Notes: generated from the sequence alone by a model not told the origin. Shown: positions 34,451 through 46,448, counted from the stretch's first letter. The stretch is 64,000 bases of DNA from UBA10649 sp965278965 (GCA_965278965.1 OZ257127.1:1240001-1304000), one strand, 5' to 3'. Made by a program: numbers and translations.

Positions 34451-35101
34451 TCAGAAGGCCGAGATCGACGCCGGTGCGCGCTCGCTGCGCGCGAGCCCCC
34501 GCAGCACTGCCGTCGCCCCGTGGCGTCGCGCGGCGATGGCCGCGAGCGTCGCAAGCACGCGGTCGGTCACGGCATCGGGCAGGACCGGCGCGGGCACGCC
34601 GACGCTGGCGCCGAGGTCGTCCATGTGCACGCACGCCTCGATCATGCGCGTGACCAGGTAGTCGTCGAGCGTCAACCGAAGGCCACGGGCACCGATCTCG
34701 CGGTCCGCCGGCTCGCTGCGGACGGCCGTCACGACCGCTGCCGCCGCGACCTCGTACCGCGCCACCAGGTCGCTCGGTCCAGCACCGGCGCTCTCGACCC
34801 CGCGGGCCCGGATGGAAACTGCCATGTCCGAGTTGACGTCCAGGCTCTCGGCGGGCAGCAGCCGCACGAAGTACTCGACGGTCGTCGCCCTCGGCATCGA
34901 GGCATCGACCGGGTCGTCGAGTACTTCCGGAACCAGCAGGACTGCCCGCGCAAGATGGCCGGCGAGGCCGGAGACCGCCCACTCCTCGAGCGCGCTCGGC
35001 TGGTCCCACGCCGCGACGACGGCGTCCGTCGAGATGAACGCGCCGACGGCGTCGACGCACGCGAGGAACTCCTCGCGAACCGTCGACGCCGTCGGTGTCA
35101 T
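34451..35101 (-). CDS. Maleylpyruvate isomerase N-terminal domain (DinB-like, mycothiol-linked) protein
   Basis: Four-helix DinB-fold protein of 216 residues. The start (FLACVDAVGAFISTDAVVAAW) and WAVSGLAGHLARAVLLVPEVL match the metal-binding helix of the mycothiol maleylpyruvate isomerase family; the histidines in AGHLARA and EACVHMDDLG are candidate zinc ligands. Many such proteins use mycothiol as thiol cofactor; the substrate is unknown. It follows clpC by 14 bases on the same strand and may be co-transcribed. Confidence 0.8.
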   Translation of the reverse strand: MTPTASTVREEFLACVDAVGAFISTDAVVAAWDQPSALEEWAVSGLAGHLARAVLLVPEVLDDPVDASMPRATTVEYFVRLLPAESLDVNSDMAVSIRARGVESAGAGPSDLVARYEVAAAAVVTAVRSEPADREIGARGLRLTLDDYLVTRMIEACVHMDDLGASVGVPAPVLPDAVTDRVLATLAAIAARRHGATAVLRGLARSERAPASISAF

Positions 35102-35115
35102 GTCAGCTACCGGTA

Positions 35116-37635
<2,520 letters not shown>

Positions 37636-37652
37636 CCCTCGTCCTTCCCTTC

Positions 37653-37669
37653 GGCGTACGCCAACTCTA
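37653..37669 (-). promoter_or_regulatory. clpC -10 box and overlapping palindrome
   Basis: A TAGAGT box (37664-37669, minus strand) puts the transcription start near 37657. A perfect 10-base palindrome GGCGTACGCC (37653-37662) straddles that point, ideal for a repressor or activator. It does not match the CGC-N5-GCG pattern of ClgR or the CIRCE element. No good -35 box lies at 17 bases. Confidence 0.4.
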
Positions 37670-37738
37670 ACCGCGGCCAGGTGACAGGCCCGTTACCGCT
37701 GTCAAACCCTCCCCCGCCCGTCGGTGTTCCGCCAGGGG

Positions 37739-38389
37739 CTACCCGTACGCCACGGGCGAAACCGCGACGGCCGCGAGGGCCGTGTCGAGCTCAGCGCGGA
37801 CCTCCTCGCTCGCGCAGGCGAACGCACCCGGCGCCGCTGGTACCTCGTCGTCCGGGACACGAACGCACACCAGGGCGGCGCGCTCGGCGGCGGCGAGGGA
37901 CCGCAGATAGTCCTCATGCGCCGGCGCGGCGGTCGCATAGGCGTCCGCGCGGCCGTCGGCCACAGCCGCGGCGCCATCCGGGTACGTGTCGAGAACGACG
38001 AGACGGCCGGGCTCGACCCCGAGCCGGAGCGCGTGGCCCTCCTGCACCTGGCCGCCGAGGACCGCGACCGTCATCCCCGCCCGCGCCAGGTCGGTGTAGC
38101 CCGTCACGTGCGCATGCTCACGGCGCACGAGCAGGCCGTCGGAGAGGGCCCAGATCGGTCGGGTGAACCGCGCGAGCGCCGCGCGCTCAGTCGTGACGAA
38201 CATCCCGACCGTCACGTCCCACCGGCCGTCGTGCAGGCCGGGCAGAAGGTCGGCGAACGTCGCGTGCACCGGCTCGAAACGCCACCCGACCCGCGCGAAG
38301 GCCAGCCGGGCCAGCTCGACGTCGCTGCCGGCAGGGCCGTCGGCTGTCGCGTAGCCGAAGGGCGGCTCGTCGATCCAGGCGAAGCGCAT
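37739..38389 (-). CDS. Solute-binding (PBPb, family 3-like) domain protein without signal peptide
   Basis: A 216-residue protein that looks like an amino-acid-type ABC substrate-binding protein: RFAWIDEPPFGYATADG, GSDVELARLAFARVGW, LHDGRWDVTVGMFVTTERA, then GMTVAVLGGQVQEGHALRLG. The sequence starts directly at the first strand, and upstream codons encode an Arg-rich stretch with no export signal. It should be cytoplasmic, so it may be a ligand sensor or metabolic enzyme. It follows ispE by 8 bases in the ispE-rsmA-tatD-metG line. Confidence 0.8.
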   Translation of the reverse strand: MRFAWIDEPPFGYATADGPAGSDVELARLAFARVGWRFEPVHATFADLLPGLHDGRWDVTVGMFVTTERAALARFTRPIWALSDGLLVRREHAHVTGYTDLARAGMTVAVLGGQVQEGHALRLGVEPGRLVVLDTYPDGAAAVADGRADAYATAAPAHEDYLRSLAAAERAALVCVRVPDDEVPAAPGAFACASEEVRAELDTALAAVAVSPVAYG

Positions 38390-38397
38390 GCCGGTCG

Positions 38398-39306
38398 TCA
38401 GCCGACGACGCGGGCGCCGGCGACGGGACCGACCGCCCGGGCGACGGTCCGGCACACGCCGGACCCGCTCAGCGCCACGGCCAGGTCGAGGGCATGCTCC
38501 TCGTCCCGCGCGACGAATGCACACGTCGGCCCGCTGCCGGAGACGATGCCGCCGAGCGCGCCGTAGTCGTCGCCGAGCTCCAGCACCTGGCGCAGCGACG
38601 GCCGCAGCGACAGCGCCGCGGGCTGCAGGTCGTTGTTCAGGGCCTTCCCGAGCAGGACGGCGTCGCCGGCCCGGACCGCCTGCATGAGCATGTCCGAGAC
38701 GTACGGTGCCGCCGTGCGCCGGCCACCGCGCAGGCGGTCGCACTCGGCGTAGACCGCCGGGGTCGACAGGCCCTGCTCGGCGATCGCGAAGACCCAGGAG
38801 AACGTCCCCCGCGTGAGAACAGTGGTGAGCCGGTCCCCGCGGCCCGTGCCGATCGCGGTCCCCCCGTGGAGCGCGAACGGCACGTCGGAGCCGAGCTCGG
38901 CGGCGAGGGCCACGAGGTCCTCGCGGGGGGTGGACAGCCGCCAGAGCGCGTCGCACGCGACGAGGGCGCCTGCGGCGTCGGCACTCCCGCCGGCCATCCC
39001 GCCGGCCACGGGAATCGCCTTGCGGATGTGCAGGTCGACGTCGGGGGCGACACCGGCCCGCTCGGCCAGGAGAACCGCCGCCCGCCACGCGAGGTTGCGA
39101 TCGTCGGCCTCGACGCCGGCCGCGTCGCCGGACATCGTCAGGGAGACGCCGGCCTGCGACGGCGGCCGTGCAACCACCTCGTCGAGGAGCCCGACCGCCT
39201 GGAACACGGTCGCCAGCTCATGGAACCCGTCGGCGCCGACCGGCCCGACCGATAGCTGGAGGTTGACCTTCGCGGGGACGCGGACGGTCACGGACGCGCT
39301 GGGCAC
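38398..39306 (-). CDS. ispE: 4-(cytidine 5'-diphospho)-2-C-methyl-D-erythritol kinase IspE
   Basis: GHMP kinase of the MEP isoprenoid pathway, 302 residues. Motif 1 is VRVPAKVNLQLSVG with the catalytic lysine, the ATP loop is PVAGGMAGGSADAAGAL and motif 3 is IVSGSGPTCAFVA. The start is GTG. It sits nine bases after rsmA, the conserved actinobacterial order rsmA-ispE. Confidence 0.95.
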   Translation of the reverse strand: MPSASVTVRVPAKVNLQLSVGPVGADGFHELATVFQAVGLLDEVVARPPSQAGVSLTMSGDAAGVEADDRNLAWRAAVLLAERAGVAPDVDLHIRKAIPVAGGMAGGSADAAGALVACDALWRLSTPREDLVALAAELGSDVPFALHGGTAIGTGRGDRLTTVLTRGTFSWVFAIAEQGLSTPAVYAECDRLRGGRRTAAPYVSDMLMQAVRAGDAVLLGKALNNDLQPAALSLRPSLRQVLELGDDYGALGGIVSGSGPTCAFVARDEEHALDLAVALSGSGVCRTVARAVGPVAGARVVG

Positions 39307-39315
39307 CTTTGCAGG

Positions 39316-40233
39316 CTAGTGCGCGGTCGGCGACGAGTCGCGGGAGCGGTCGGCCGCGAGAGCGTCCGCGATCCGGGCGAACGCCGCGATGTCGAGCTGC
39401 TCGCCGCGGCTGCCGGGATCGACGCCCGCCGCCCGCAGCGCGGCCTCCGCCGCGGCCGGGGAGCCGGCGTGCCCGGCCAGAGCCGACCGCAGCGTCTTGC
39501 GCCGCTGGGAGAAGCCGGCGTCAACTACGGCGAAGGTCTCCTCGCGCCCGGCGGCCGAGGGCGGCGGCGTCCCTCGCGTGATACGGACCAGCCCGGAGCC
39601 GACGTTGGGCACCGGCCAGAACACGCTCGACCCGATGTCGCCGGCCGGCTCGGACCGCCCGTACCACTGGGCCTTCGCGCTGGGCACGCCGTACGTGCGG
39701 CTGCCCGGTGCCGCCGTGAGGCGGTCGGCCACCTCCTTTTGGACCATGACCAGCACGGTCCGCAGCGACGGGACGACGTCGAGCAGGTGCAGGACGACCG
39801 GCACCGCGACGTTGTACGGCAGGTTCGCCACCAGCGCGGTCGGCTCCCCCGGCACCGAAGTGACCCGCAGGGCGTCCGCCAGCAGCACCTCCAGCCGGTC
39901 GGCGTGGTCGGGCAGTCGCTCGGTGACCGTGCGCGGCAGCCGCCCGGCGAGCACGGGGTCCACCTCGATCGCCACGACCGCACGCACGACCGGCAGGAGG
40001 GCGAGGGTCAGGCTGCCCAGCCCCGGCCCGACCTCGAGGACGACGTCGTCCGCGTCAAGGTGCGCGGCACGGACGATGCGTCGGACGGTGTTGGGATCGG
40101 TGACGAAGTTCTGCCCCCACCGCTTGGTCGGCCGTAGCCCCAGCTCGGCGGCCAGCGCGCGCACGTCGCCGCCGCCCAGGAGGGCGGACCCGGCGTCATT
40201 GCCGTCGGGACGCTCCGGGCCGTCGGCGCTCAC
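39316..40233 (-). CDS. rsmA: 16S rRNA dimethyladenosine transferase RsmA (KsgA)
   Basis: Methylates two adjacent adenines in helix 45 of 16S rRNA using S-adenosylmethionine. The 305-residue protein has [18 protein letters not shown], the SAM loop [16 protein letters not shown], the acidic strand VAIEVD and the catalytic motif [12 protein letters not shown]. Two GTG codons are tandem; the second (40233) overlaps the tatD stop as GTGA and is chosen. Confidence 0.96.
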   Translation of the reverse strand: MSADGPERPDGNDAGSALLGGGDVRALAAELGLRPTKRWGQNFVTDPNTVRRIVRAAHLDADDVVLEVGPGLGSLTLALLPVVRAVVAIEVDPVLAGRLPRTVTERLPDHADRLEVLLADALRVTSVPGEPTALVANLPYNVAVPVVLHLLDVVPSLRTVLVMVQKEVADRLTAAPGSRTYGVPSAKAQWYGRSEPAGDIGSSVFWPVPNVGSGLVRITRGTPPPSAAGREETFAVVDAGFSQRRKTLRSALAGHAGSPAAAEAALRAAGVDPGSRGEQLDIAAFARIADALAADRSRDSSPTAH

Positions 40234-41105
40234 CACGTGCCGAAGGCGCGCATCGCGTTGTCGAACAGGAGCCGGCAGAGGTCCACCTCGGCGGCCCCGC
40301 GCTCGGCCGCCATCAGCCGGACCGTGTGCGGCATGAGGTAGGACGCGTTCGGCCGGCCCCGCTCCGGTACGGGAGTCAGGTAGGGCGCGTCGGTCTCGAC
40401 CAGGAGGAGGTCGTCGGGCACCTCGCGCAGCGCCGCGCGCAGACCGTCGTTCGCCTTGTACGTGACCGGTCCGGCGAAGGACATGAACCAGCCGCGCTCC
40501 GCGCAGTGCCGGGCCATCGCGGCGTCGCCGGAGAAGCAGTGGAACACGACGCGCTCGGGGAGGTCGGCCGACTCAAGCAGGTCGAGCACGTCGTCGTGGG
40601 CGTCGCGGTCGTGGATGACCAGCGCCTTGTCGAGCTCGCGCGCGAGGTCCACGTGCCGGCGGAACGCCTGCTGCTGCACCGCATGCAGCGCCTCGCCCGT
40701 GCGGTAGTAGTCCAGGCCGGTCTCCCCGATCGCCCGCACGACCGGGTCGGCCGCCAGCGCGGCGATCTCGTCGATCGCGGCGTCGAGGGCCGCGGCCCCA
40801 CCGCGCTCGTGCAGGCGGGCGGCGTCGTTGGGGTGCACGCCGACACCGACGGCGACGGTGGCCGCCCTGGTCCGGGCAAGGGCCACGGAGGCGCGGGCGT
40901 AGTCGACGTCGCAGCCGATCTGGACGACCTTCGGGACGCCGACGGCCGCCGCCATCGCCAGCAGCGTGTCGGCGTCGGGCGCGGCATCGCCGTGGAGGTC
41001 GCGGTCGTGCAGGTCCAGGTGCGTGTGGGAGTCGACGACCGGCGCGGCCAACGGCTCCGGCGCGGGCGGCGGCCCGGCGTCGCGGCTGCCGGCCGCCCTG
41101 CTCAC
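40230..41105 (-). CDS. TatD family metal-dependent hydrolase (DNase)
   Basis: TIM-barrel metallohydrolase of 291 residues, probably a 3'-5' exonuclease. Metal-site motifs are [53 protein letters not shown] and [12 protein letters not shown]. The GTG start overlaps the metG stop as GTGA; this reading adds a 20-residue Ala/Pro-rich N-terminus. TatD beside metG is a common bacterial arrangement. Confidence 0.93.
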   Translation of the reverse strand: MSRAAGSRDAGPPPAPEPLAAPVVDSHTHLDLHDRDLHGDAAPDADTLLAMAAAVGVPKVVQIGCDVDYARASVALARTRAATVAVGVGVHPNDAARLHERGGAAALDAAIDEIAALAADPVVRAIGETGLDYYRTGEALHAVQQQAFRRHVDLARELDKALVIHDRDAHDDVLDLLESADLPERVVFHCFSGDAAMARHCAERGWFMSFAGPVTYKANDGLRAALREVPDDLLLVETDAPYLTPVPERGRPNASYLMPHTVRLMAAERGAAEVDLCRLLFDNAMRAFGTW

Positions 41106-42697
41106 GACGCCTCGTCGATGCGCGGGAAGAGGGCGTCGCCCTTCGTCACGCGCGTCCCGGCGGGCAGCTGGCCCCAGCGGGCGACATCGGCGATCCGCTG
41201 GTCGGCGAGCGGGCCGAGCTCGGCATCCGCCCCGAGCTGCGACCACAGCGAGGCCATGGCCTTCGGCATCACCGGGTTGTAGAGGACGGCGACGGCGCGC
41301 AGCGCCTCGCAGACGGTGTAGAGCACGACGTCGAGCCGACCGGCGAGCGCGGGATCCTTCGCCAGGACCCACGGCTCCGTCGTCGTCACGTACCCGTTGA
41401 CCTTCTCGACGACGTCGCGGACCGCGGCGATACCGCCCTGGAAGTCCAAGGCGCCGAACGCCTCGTCGGCGAGCGGCACGGCGGCAGCGAGCGCCCCGAT
41501 GATCTCCTGCTCCTGCGGGCCGAAGTCGTGGGCCGCCGGGAGAGCACCGTCGCGGTACCGGCCGACCATGGCGGTCGCCCGCGAGGCGAGGTTGCCCAGG
41601 CCGTTCGCGAGCTCGGCGGTGTAGCGGGCGTGCAGGTCCTCCCAGGAGAACGAGCCGTCCTGGCCGAACGTGATGGCCCGCAGGAAGTAGTAGCGGAAGG
41701 CGTCCGACCCGAAGGTGTCGATGATCTGCGCGGGCGCGATGCCGGTGAGCTTGGACTTCGACATCTTCTCCCCGCCGACGAGCAGCCAGCCGTGGGCGAA
41801 CACCTTCCGCGGCGGCTCGAGGCCGGCGGCCATGAGCATCGCCGGCCAGTAGACGGCGTGGAAGCGCAGGATGTCCTTGCCGACGAGGTTCACGTCCGGC
41901 GGCCACACCCGGTCGAACAGCTCGGCGTCCTTCGACCCCGGCTCGGCGCCGTAGCCGACCGCGGTGGCGTAGTTCAGCAGCGCGTCGAACCAGACGTAGA
42001 TGACCTGGCGCTCGTCCCAGGACAACGGGATGCCCCAGGTGACACTCGACCGGGACATCGAGATGTCCTGCAGGCCCTGGCGGATGAAGCTCATGACCTC
42101 GTTGTAGGCGCTGCGCGGCTCGACCGCGTCGGGGTGCGCCTCGTAGTGCGCGATGAGGCGGTCGGAGAAGGCGGACAGCCGGAAGAACCAGTTCTCCTCG
42201 GCCAGCTGCTCGACGGGCCGGCCGTGGATCGGGCACACCTGCTGGCCGGCGAACTCCCCCGTGCCCTCCACGAGGTCACCGGGGAGCTTGAACTCCTCGC
42301 AGCCGACGCAGTACGGGCCCTCGTACAGGGCCGAGTAGACGTCGCCGCGGTCGCGCACGACCTCCCAGAAGCGCTGGACGCGCTCAGCGTGCCGTGGCTC
42401 GGTCGTGCGGATGAAGTCGTCGTTCGCGGCGTCGACGGTGCCGAGGACCGGCACCCACGAGTCGGTGACCAGCCGGTCGACCCACTCCTGCGGTGACACG
42501 CCACCGGCCAGCGCCGCACGCTCGACCTTGGTCCCGTGCTCGTCGACGCCGGTGAGGAACCAGACCTCCTCGCCGCGCTGGCGGCGCCAACGGGTGGCCA
42601 CGTCGCCGGCGATCGTCGTGTAGGCGTGGCCGATGTGCGGAGCGTCGTTGACGTAGTAGATCGGTGTCGTCAGGTAGAACGCCTTGCCCTCAGCCAT
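41102..42697 (-). CDS. metG: Methionyl-tRNA synthetase
   Basis: Class I aminoacyl-tRNA synthetase that charges initiator and elongator tRNA-Met. The 531-residue protein has the HIGH box DAPHIGHAYTT near residue 20, a CVGC pair with further zinc-type residues (CPIHGRP), and the KMSKS loop EKMSKSKL near 313. It lacks the C-terminal tRNA-binding domain of longer MetG forms. The ATG is 7 bases after a TAGGAT box. It heads the metG-tatD-rsmA-ispE operon. Confidence 0.96.
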   Translation of the reverse strand: MAEGKAFYLTTPIYYVNDAPHIGHAYTTIAGDVATRWRRQRGEEVWFLTGVDEHGTKVERAALAGGVSPQEWVDRLVTDSWVPVLGTVDAANDDFIRTTEPRHAERVQRFWEVVRDRGDVYSALYEGPYCVGCEEFKLPGDLVEGTGEFAGQQVCPIHGRPVEQLAEENWFFRLSAFSDRLIAHYEAHPDAVEPRSAYNEVMSFIRQGLQDISMSRSSVTWGIPLSWDERQVIYVWFDALLNYATAVGYGAEPGSKDAELFDRVWPPDVNLVGKDILRFHAVYWPAMLMAAGLEPPRKVFAHGWLLVGGEKMSKSKLTGIAPAQIIDTFGSDAFRYYFLRAITFGQDGSFSWEDLHARYTAELANGLGNLASRATAMVGRYRDGALPAAHDFGPQEQEIIGALAAAVPLADEAFGALDFQGGIAAVRDVVEKVNGYVTTTEPWVLAKDPALAGRLDVVLYTVCEALRAVAVLYNPVMPKAMASLWSQLGADAELGPLADQRIADVARWGQLPAGTRVTKGDALFPRIDEAS

Positions 42698-42704
42698 GCG
42701 CCTG

Positions 42705-42710
42705 ATCCTA
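42705..42710 (-). promoter_or_regulatory. -10 box TAGGAT for metG
   Basis: Seven bases precede the ATG at 42697, so at most one base of leader is predicted. The box overlaps the stop region of rsmI, which runs in the same direction. Confidence 0.55.
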
Positions 42711-43571
42711 GGGAGACGTCCGGGCCGCGACGACGGCCGCGTACACCTCGCGCCGCGGCACGCCGGCCCGGCGGGCGACGTCGGCGATCGCCTCCTTGCG
42801 GGTCCGGCCGGTCGCCTCGACGACGCCGACCTCGGCCACCCAGTCGGCCGGCTCGGCCAGCCCCGCCACGTCGCGTCGCTCTGCGGCGCTCGCGCCCGCC
42901 ACCACGACCGTGATCTCCCCGCGCACCCCGTCGGCCGCCCAGGCGGCCAGCTCGGACAGCGGCCCGCGGCGGACCTCCTCGTAGGTCTTCGTGAGCTCAC
43001 GGCACACCGCGGCCTGGCGGTCCGCGCCGAGCCCGTCCACCAGTGCCTGGAGCGTCGCGGCCAGCCGGTGCGGGGCCTCGAACAGCACCATGGTGCGCGG
43101 CTCCGCGGCCAGCTCGCGCACGCGAGCCGCTCGCTCGCCGGCCTTCCGCGGCAGGAAGCCCTCGAAGCAGAACCGGTCGACGGCCAGGCCGGAGACCGCG
43201 AGGGCAGCGAGGACGGCGGACGGGCCGGGCAGGACGGTCACCGCCACACCGGCGTCGACCGCCGCCCGCACGAGCCGGAACCCCGGGTCGCTGACGGTCG
43301 GCATGCCGGCATCGGACACGACGAGCACCTGCCGCCCGTCCTGCGCGGCAGCAACCAGCTCCCCGACGCGCTCGGCCTCGACCGCGTCATAGAAGGAGAC
43401 GACGCGGCCGACGATCCGCACGCCGAGGTCCGAGGCGAGCCGGCGCACCCGGCGGGTGTCCTCGGCGGCGACGACGTCTGCGGTCGCGAGCGCGTCGACC
43501 AGGCGGGCGGACGCGTCACCCGGGTCGCCCAACGGCGTCGCCGCGAGCACGACGCGCCCTCGCTCTGACAC
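42708..43571 (-). CDS. rsmI: 16S rRNA (cytidine-2'-O)-methyltransferase RsmI
   Basis: Tetrapyrrole-methylase-fold enzyme that 2'-O-methylates C1402 of 16S rRNA. The 287-residue protein starts VSERGRVVLAATPLGDPGDAS (translated with initiator Met), and has AAEDTRRVRRLAS, VLVVSDAGMPTVSDPGFRLV and ITVLPGPSAVLAAL-like (VTVLPGPSAVLAALAVSG) motifs, and FEGFLPRKAGERAARV. The GTG start is supported by a GAGGAT box six bases upstream. It is divergent from the protein mannosyltransferase. Confidence 0.94.
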   Translation of the reverse strand: MSERGRVVLAATPLGDPGDASARLVDALATADVVAAEDTRRVRRLASDLGVRIVGRVVSFYDAVEAERVGELVAAAQDGRQVLVVSDAGMPTVSDPGFRLVRAAVDAGVAVTVLPGPSAVLAALAVSGLAVDRFCFEGFLPRKAGERAARVRELAAEPRTMVLFEAPHRLAATLQALVDGLGADRQAAVCRELTKTYEEVRRGPLSELAAWAADGVRGEITVVVAGASAAERRDVAGLAEPADWVAEVGVVEATGRTRKEAIADVARRAGVPRREVYAAVVAARTSP

Positions 43572-43593
43572 CGGCCCATCCTCGCAGCCCGCA

Positions 43594-43599
43594 TACGAT
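43594..43599 (+). promoter_or_regulatory. -10 box TACGAT for leaderless protein mannosyltransferase
   Basis: Six bases separate the box from GTG 43606. The rsmI box lies on the opposite strand 15 bases or so away, so the two promoters are face to face. Confidence 0.6.
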
Positions 43600-43605
43600 G
43601 TCGCG

Positions 43606-45231
43606 GTGACCGGGACGCCCACCGACGAGCCGGCCGTCGCGGTCGCCGAACGGCCTGCGCCGCGCACGGCCCCCCGCCGGGACGCGGCGTCGCTGCCGGA
43701 ACGGTTGCGGGTCCCGATGCCGTCGTCGGGGTTCATCGGCTGGATCGGGCCCCTGTTGGTGACGCTGATCGGCGGCATCCTGCGGTTCACCAACCTCGGT
43801 CGGCCCCACGACATCATCTTCGACGAGACGTACTACCCGAAGGACGCGCTCGCCCTCCTGCAGTTCGGCTACGAGCGCAAGATGGTCGAGGGCGCCAACG
43901 ACCTGATCTTGAACTCGAACGGCGACTGGCGCAGCCTCAACCTGTTCACCGACGCGCCGAACTACGTCGTCCACCCGCCGTTCGGCAAGTGGACCATCGC
44001 GGTCGGCGAGTGGCTGTTCGGGGCGACCCCGTTCGGCTGGCGCTTCATGGTCGCGGTCCTCGGCACGCTCTCGATCCTCATGGTCGCCCGCATCGTCCGG
44101 CGCCTCACGCGCTCCGACCTCATCGGCACGATCGCCGGGCTGCTCCTCGCGATCGAGGGCATGCACCTGGTCCTCAGCCGCACCGGCCTGCTCGACATGG
44201 TGCTCACGTTCTGGATCGTGGCGGCGTTCGGCCTGCTGCTGATCGACCGGGACCGCACGCGCGCGCGGCTCGCGACGATCGTCGAACGCGACGGTGCCGC
44301 ATCCCTGGCGACCACGTGGGGTCCACGGCTCGGGCTGCGACCGTGGCGCTGGGCCGCCGCTGTCGCCCTCGGTCTGGCCTGCGGCGTCAAGTGGTCCGGG
44401 CTCTGGTTCATCGCGTTCTTCATCGCGCTGACGCTGGTGTGGGACGTCTCGGCCCGTCGGCTCGTCGGCGTGCGACGCCCCTGGCGGGCGACGATCCTGC
44501 GCGACGCACCGATCACGGGGGTGTCGATGGTCGCGATCGCGGCCGTCGTCTACCTGTCGACGTGGACCGGCTGGCTGCTGACGAGCGGCGGCTACGACCG
44601 CGGGTGGGCGACAGGTGCCGGCGCCCCGTCGTCCTGGATCCCCGACGCCCTGCGCTCCCTGTGGCACTACCACGCGGAGGCGTGGCGCTTCCACGTCAAC
44701 CTCGACTCATCCCACCCGTACTCGAGCAACGCGCTGTCGTGGCCGTTCCAGGCCCGCCCGACGTCGTTCTACTACGAGAGCATCAAGGACAACTCGTCCG
44801 GCTGCGAGGTCGACAGCTGCTCGGCGGCGGTCACGGCGCTGGGGAACCCGATCATCTGGTGGTTCGGCATCATCGCCGTGATCCACCAGCTGTGGCGTTG
44901 GATCGGCAGCCGCGACTGGCGCTCTGGTGCCGTCGTCCTGGCTATCGCGGCCGGCTGGGTCCCGTGGCTGCTGTACCTGGACCGCACGATCTTCACCTTC
45001 TACACGGTCGTCATCTCGCCGTTCCTCGTCATGGCGGTCGCGATGACGCTCGGCTCGATCCTCGGACCGTCCGACGCGCCTGCCCGCCGCCGGCGCGACG
45101 GCGCCGTCGTCGTCACGGTGCTGCTGCTCGCGATGCTCGCCGCGGCCTGGTGGTTCTACCCCATCTGGTCTGGCCAGGTCATCCCGTACGACGCGTGGCG
45201 CATGCGCATGTGGTTCTCCACCTGGGTCTAG
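43606..45231 (+). CDS. Protein O-mannosyltransferase (GT39, Pmt)
   Basis: Membrane enzyme that transfers mannose from a polyprenyl phosphate carrier to Ser/Thr of exported proteins. The 541-residue protein has about ten hydrophobic segments. The catalytic acidic pair is in IIFDETYYPKDALALL, followed by HPPFGKWTIAVGEWLFG and WRFMVAVLGTLSILM. A cysteine-containing loop (SSGCEVDSCSAAVTA) faces outward. The many Ser/Ala-rich lipoproteins in this window are plausible acceptors. Divergence from rsmI is a conserved actinobacterial arrangement. Confidence 0.93.
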   Translation: MTGTPTDEPAVAVAERPAPRTAPRRDAASLPERLRVPMPSSGFIGWIGPLLVTLIGGILRFTNLGRPHDIIFDETYYPKDALALLQFGYERKMVEGANDLILNSNGDWRSLNLFTDAPNYVVHPPFGKWTIAVGEWLFGATPFGWRFMVAVLGTLSILMVARIVRRLTRSDLIGTIAGLLLAIEGMHLVLSRTGLLDMVLTFWIVAAFGLLLIDRDRTRARLATIVERDGAASLATTWGPRLGLRPWRWAAAVALGLACGVKWSGLWFIAFFIALTLVWDVSARRLVGVRRPWRATILRDAPITGVSMVAIAAVVYLSTWTGWLLTSGGYDRGWATGAGAPSSWIPDALRSLWHYHAEAWRFHVNLDSSHPYSSNALSWPFQARPTSFYYESIKDNSSGCEVDSCSAAVTALGNPIIWWFGIIAVIHQLWRWIGSRDWRSGAVVLAIAAGWVPWLLYLDRTIFTFYTVVISPFLVMAVAMTLGSILGPSDAPARRRRDGAVVVTVLLLAMLAAAWWFYPIWSGQVIPYDAWRMRMWFSTWV

Positions 45232-45259
45232 CGACCGGGCTTGGTACGACGCGGGCTCG

Positions 45260-46147
45260 CTACAACGCCGTGCTGCCCGCCCAGGATGCGACCGGGACGC
45301 CCGCGACTCCGACGTCCGCGACGAACATCGCGCCCGACTGCGGCCAGCGGGCCCGGGCGTCGTCGTCCAGCCGGAAGCGTGCCGTCGTGATCGCGAGGCG
45401 GTCTCGGCGCGGGCCGACGAACTCCGGGCACGTGACGTTCGGCACGGGCAGCTCGACGACCGCGACGACCTCCCCCTGCGGCGTCAGGCACCGCACCTGC
45501 GCCTCGCCGAAGAAGGCGACCCACAGGTTCCCGTCGACGTCGACGGCGAGCCCGTCGGGGGTGCCACCGGGCCGCGTGACCTCGCGCCGCTGGCCGAGGT
45601 CTCCGGTGGCCACGTCATAGTCGAACGCCCAGACGACCCCCGGCCGGGAGTCGACGTAGTAGAACGTCCCGCCGTCAGGGGCGAAGCCGATCCCGTTCGA
45701 CGCCGTCACGCCCTCGACCAGGGTGTGCACCGTGCGGTCGGGGTCCACGCGGACGAGCCGCTCCTGCTCGACGCTGGCCCCGAGGCGCACGCTGCCCACG
45801 AGGAACCTGCCCGCCGGGTCGCAGCTGCCGTCGTTGAGTCTGCTCTCGACACCGTCCGGTAGCACGCGGATCGCGTCCACGAGGCCGCCGGCCGGATCGG
45901 TTACCAGCACCTCGCGCTCTGCCGCGACGAGCAGGCCGCCGTCCCGAGCCGGCGTCACGGAGCCGACCCGCTGCCCGATCTCGCGTCGCTCGTCCACCAC
46001 GATGCGCTCGCCCACGAGACGCCCACGCAGCACGGACCCCGCCAGGCTGTCGACCCACCACAGGCACTGCGCGCCCGCGTCCCAAACCGGACCCTCGCCG
46101 AGCTCGAGGTCCAGGGTGTCCGCGGCCGTCGCGAGGACCGACCGCAT
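45260..46147 (-). CDS. SMP-30/gluconolactonase family protein
   Basis: Six-bladed beta-propeller lactonase of 295 residues. Metal-site residues are seen in LGEGPVWDAG, VESRLNDGSCDPAGRF, VTASNGIGFAPDGGTF and GTPDGLAVDVDGNLWVAFF. These enzymes open sugar lactones with calcium or zinc; the substrate is unknown. It converges on the mannosyltransferase gene with a 28-base gap and follows the small membrane protein gene by 13 bases on the same strand. Confidence 0.88.
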   Translation of the reverse strand: MRSVLATAADTLDLELGEGPVWDAGAQCLWWVDSLAGSVLRGRLVGERIVVDERREIGQRVGSVTPARDGGLLVAAEREVLVTDPAGGLVDAIRVLPDGVESRLNDGSCDPAGRFLVGSVRLGASVEQERLVRVDPDRTVHTLVEGVTASNGIGFAPDGGTFYYVDSRPGVVWAFDYDVATGDLGQRREVTRPGGTPDGLAVDVDGNLWVAFFGEAQVRCLTPQGEVVAVVELPVPNVTCPEFVGPRRDRLAITTARFRLDDDARARWPQSGAMFVADVGVAGVPVASWAGSTAL

Positions 46148-46160
46148 CAGTAGCGGGAGG

Positions 46161-46442
46161 TCACGCGGTGCTCGCGCGGTTGCCGGCAGCACGGCCGGCG
46201 TACGTCGCGATGTCGAGCACGAAGCCGAGGCCGACGACGATCCAGCCGATCCCGGACACGCCGCCGAACGGCGCCCAGGCGGCGACGTACGCGAGCGTCG
46301 TCCACGGCAGGATCAGCAAACCCGCCAGTGGCCACCAGAAACTGCCGCCGAACGCCTCCGTCACGCGATCGGTGAAGATCCACGCCCACAGCAAGGCGAT
46401 GCGCGGACCGAGGAACCCGAGGACGAGCACGAAGCAGCACAC
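46161..46442 (-). CDS. Small conserved membrane protein, unknown function
   Basis: A 93-residue hydrophobic protein with about three membrane segments (VLVLGFLGPRIALLWAWIF, WPLAGLLILPWTTLAYVAAW, GIGWIVVGLGFVLDIATY). Similar short proteins are common in actinobacterial genomes; none known to have an assigned role. The GTG start lies six bases after a TACGCT box. It is divergent from the Hpt-like gene. Confidence 0.78.
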   Translation of the reverse strand: MCCFVLVLGFLGPRIALLWAWIFTDRVTEAFGGSFWWPLAGLLILPWTTLAYVAAWAPFGGVSGIGWIVVGLGFVLDIATYAGRAAGNRASTA

Positions 46443-46448
46443 GGCGCG

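Noticed and set aside
37636..37738. CIRCE or CtsR site upstream of clpC
   Set aside because: No TTAGCACTC-N9 repeat or GGTCAAA heptad repeats are present.
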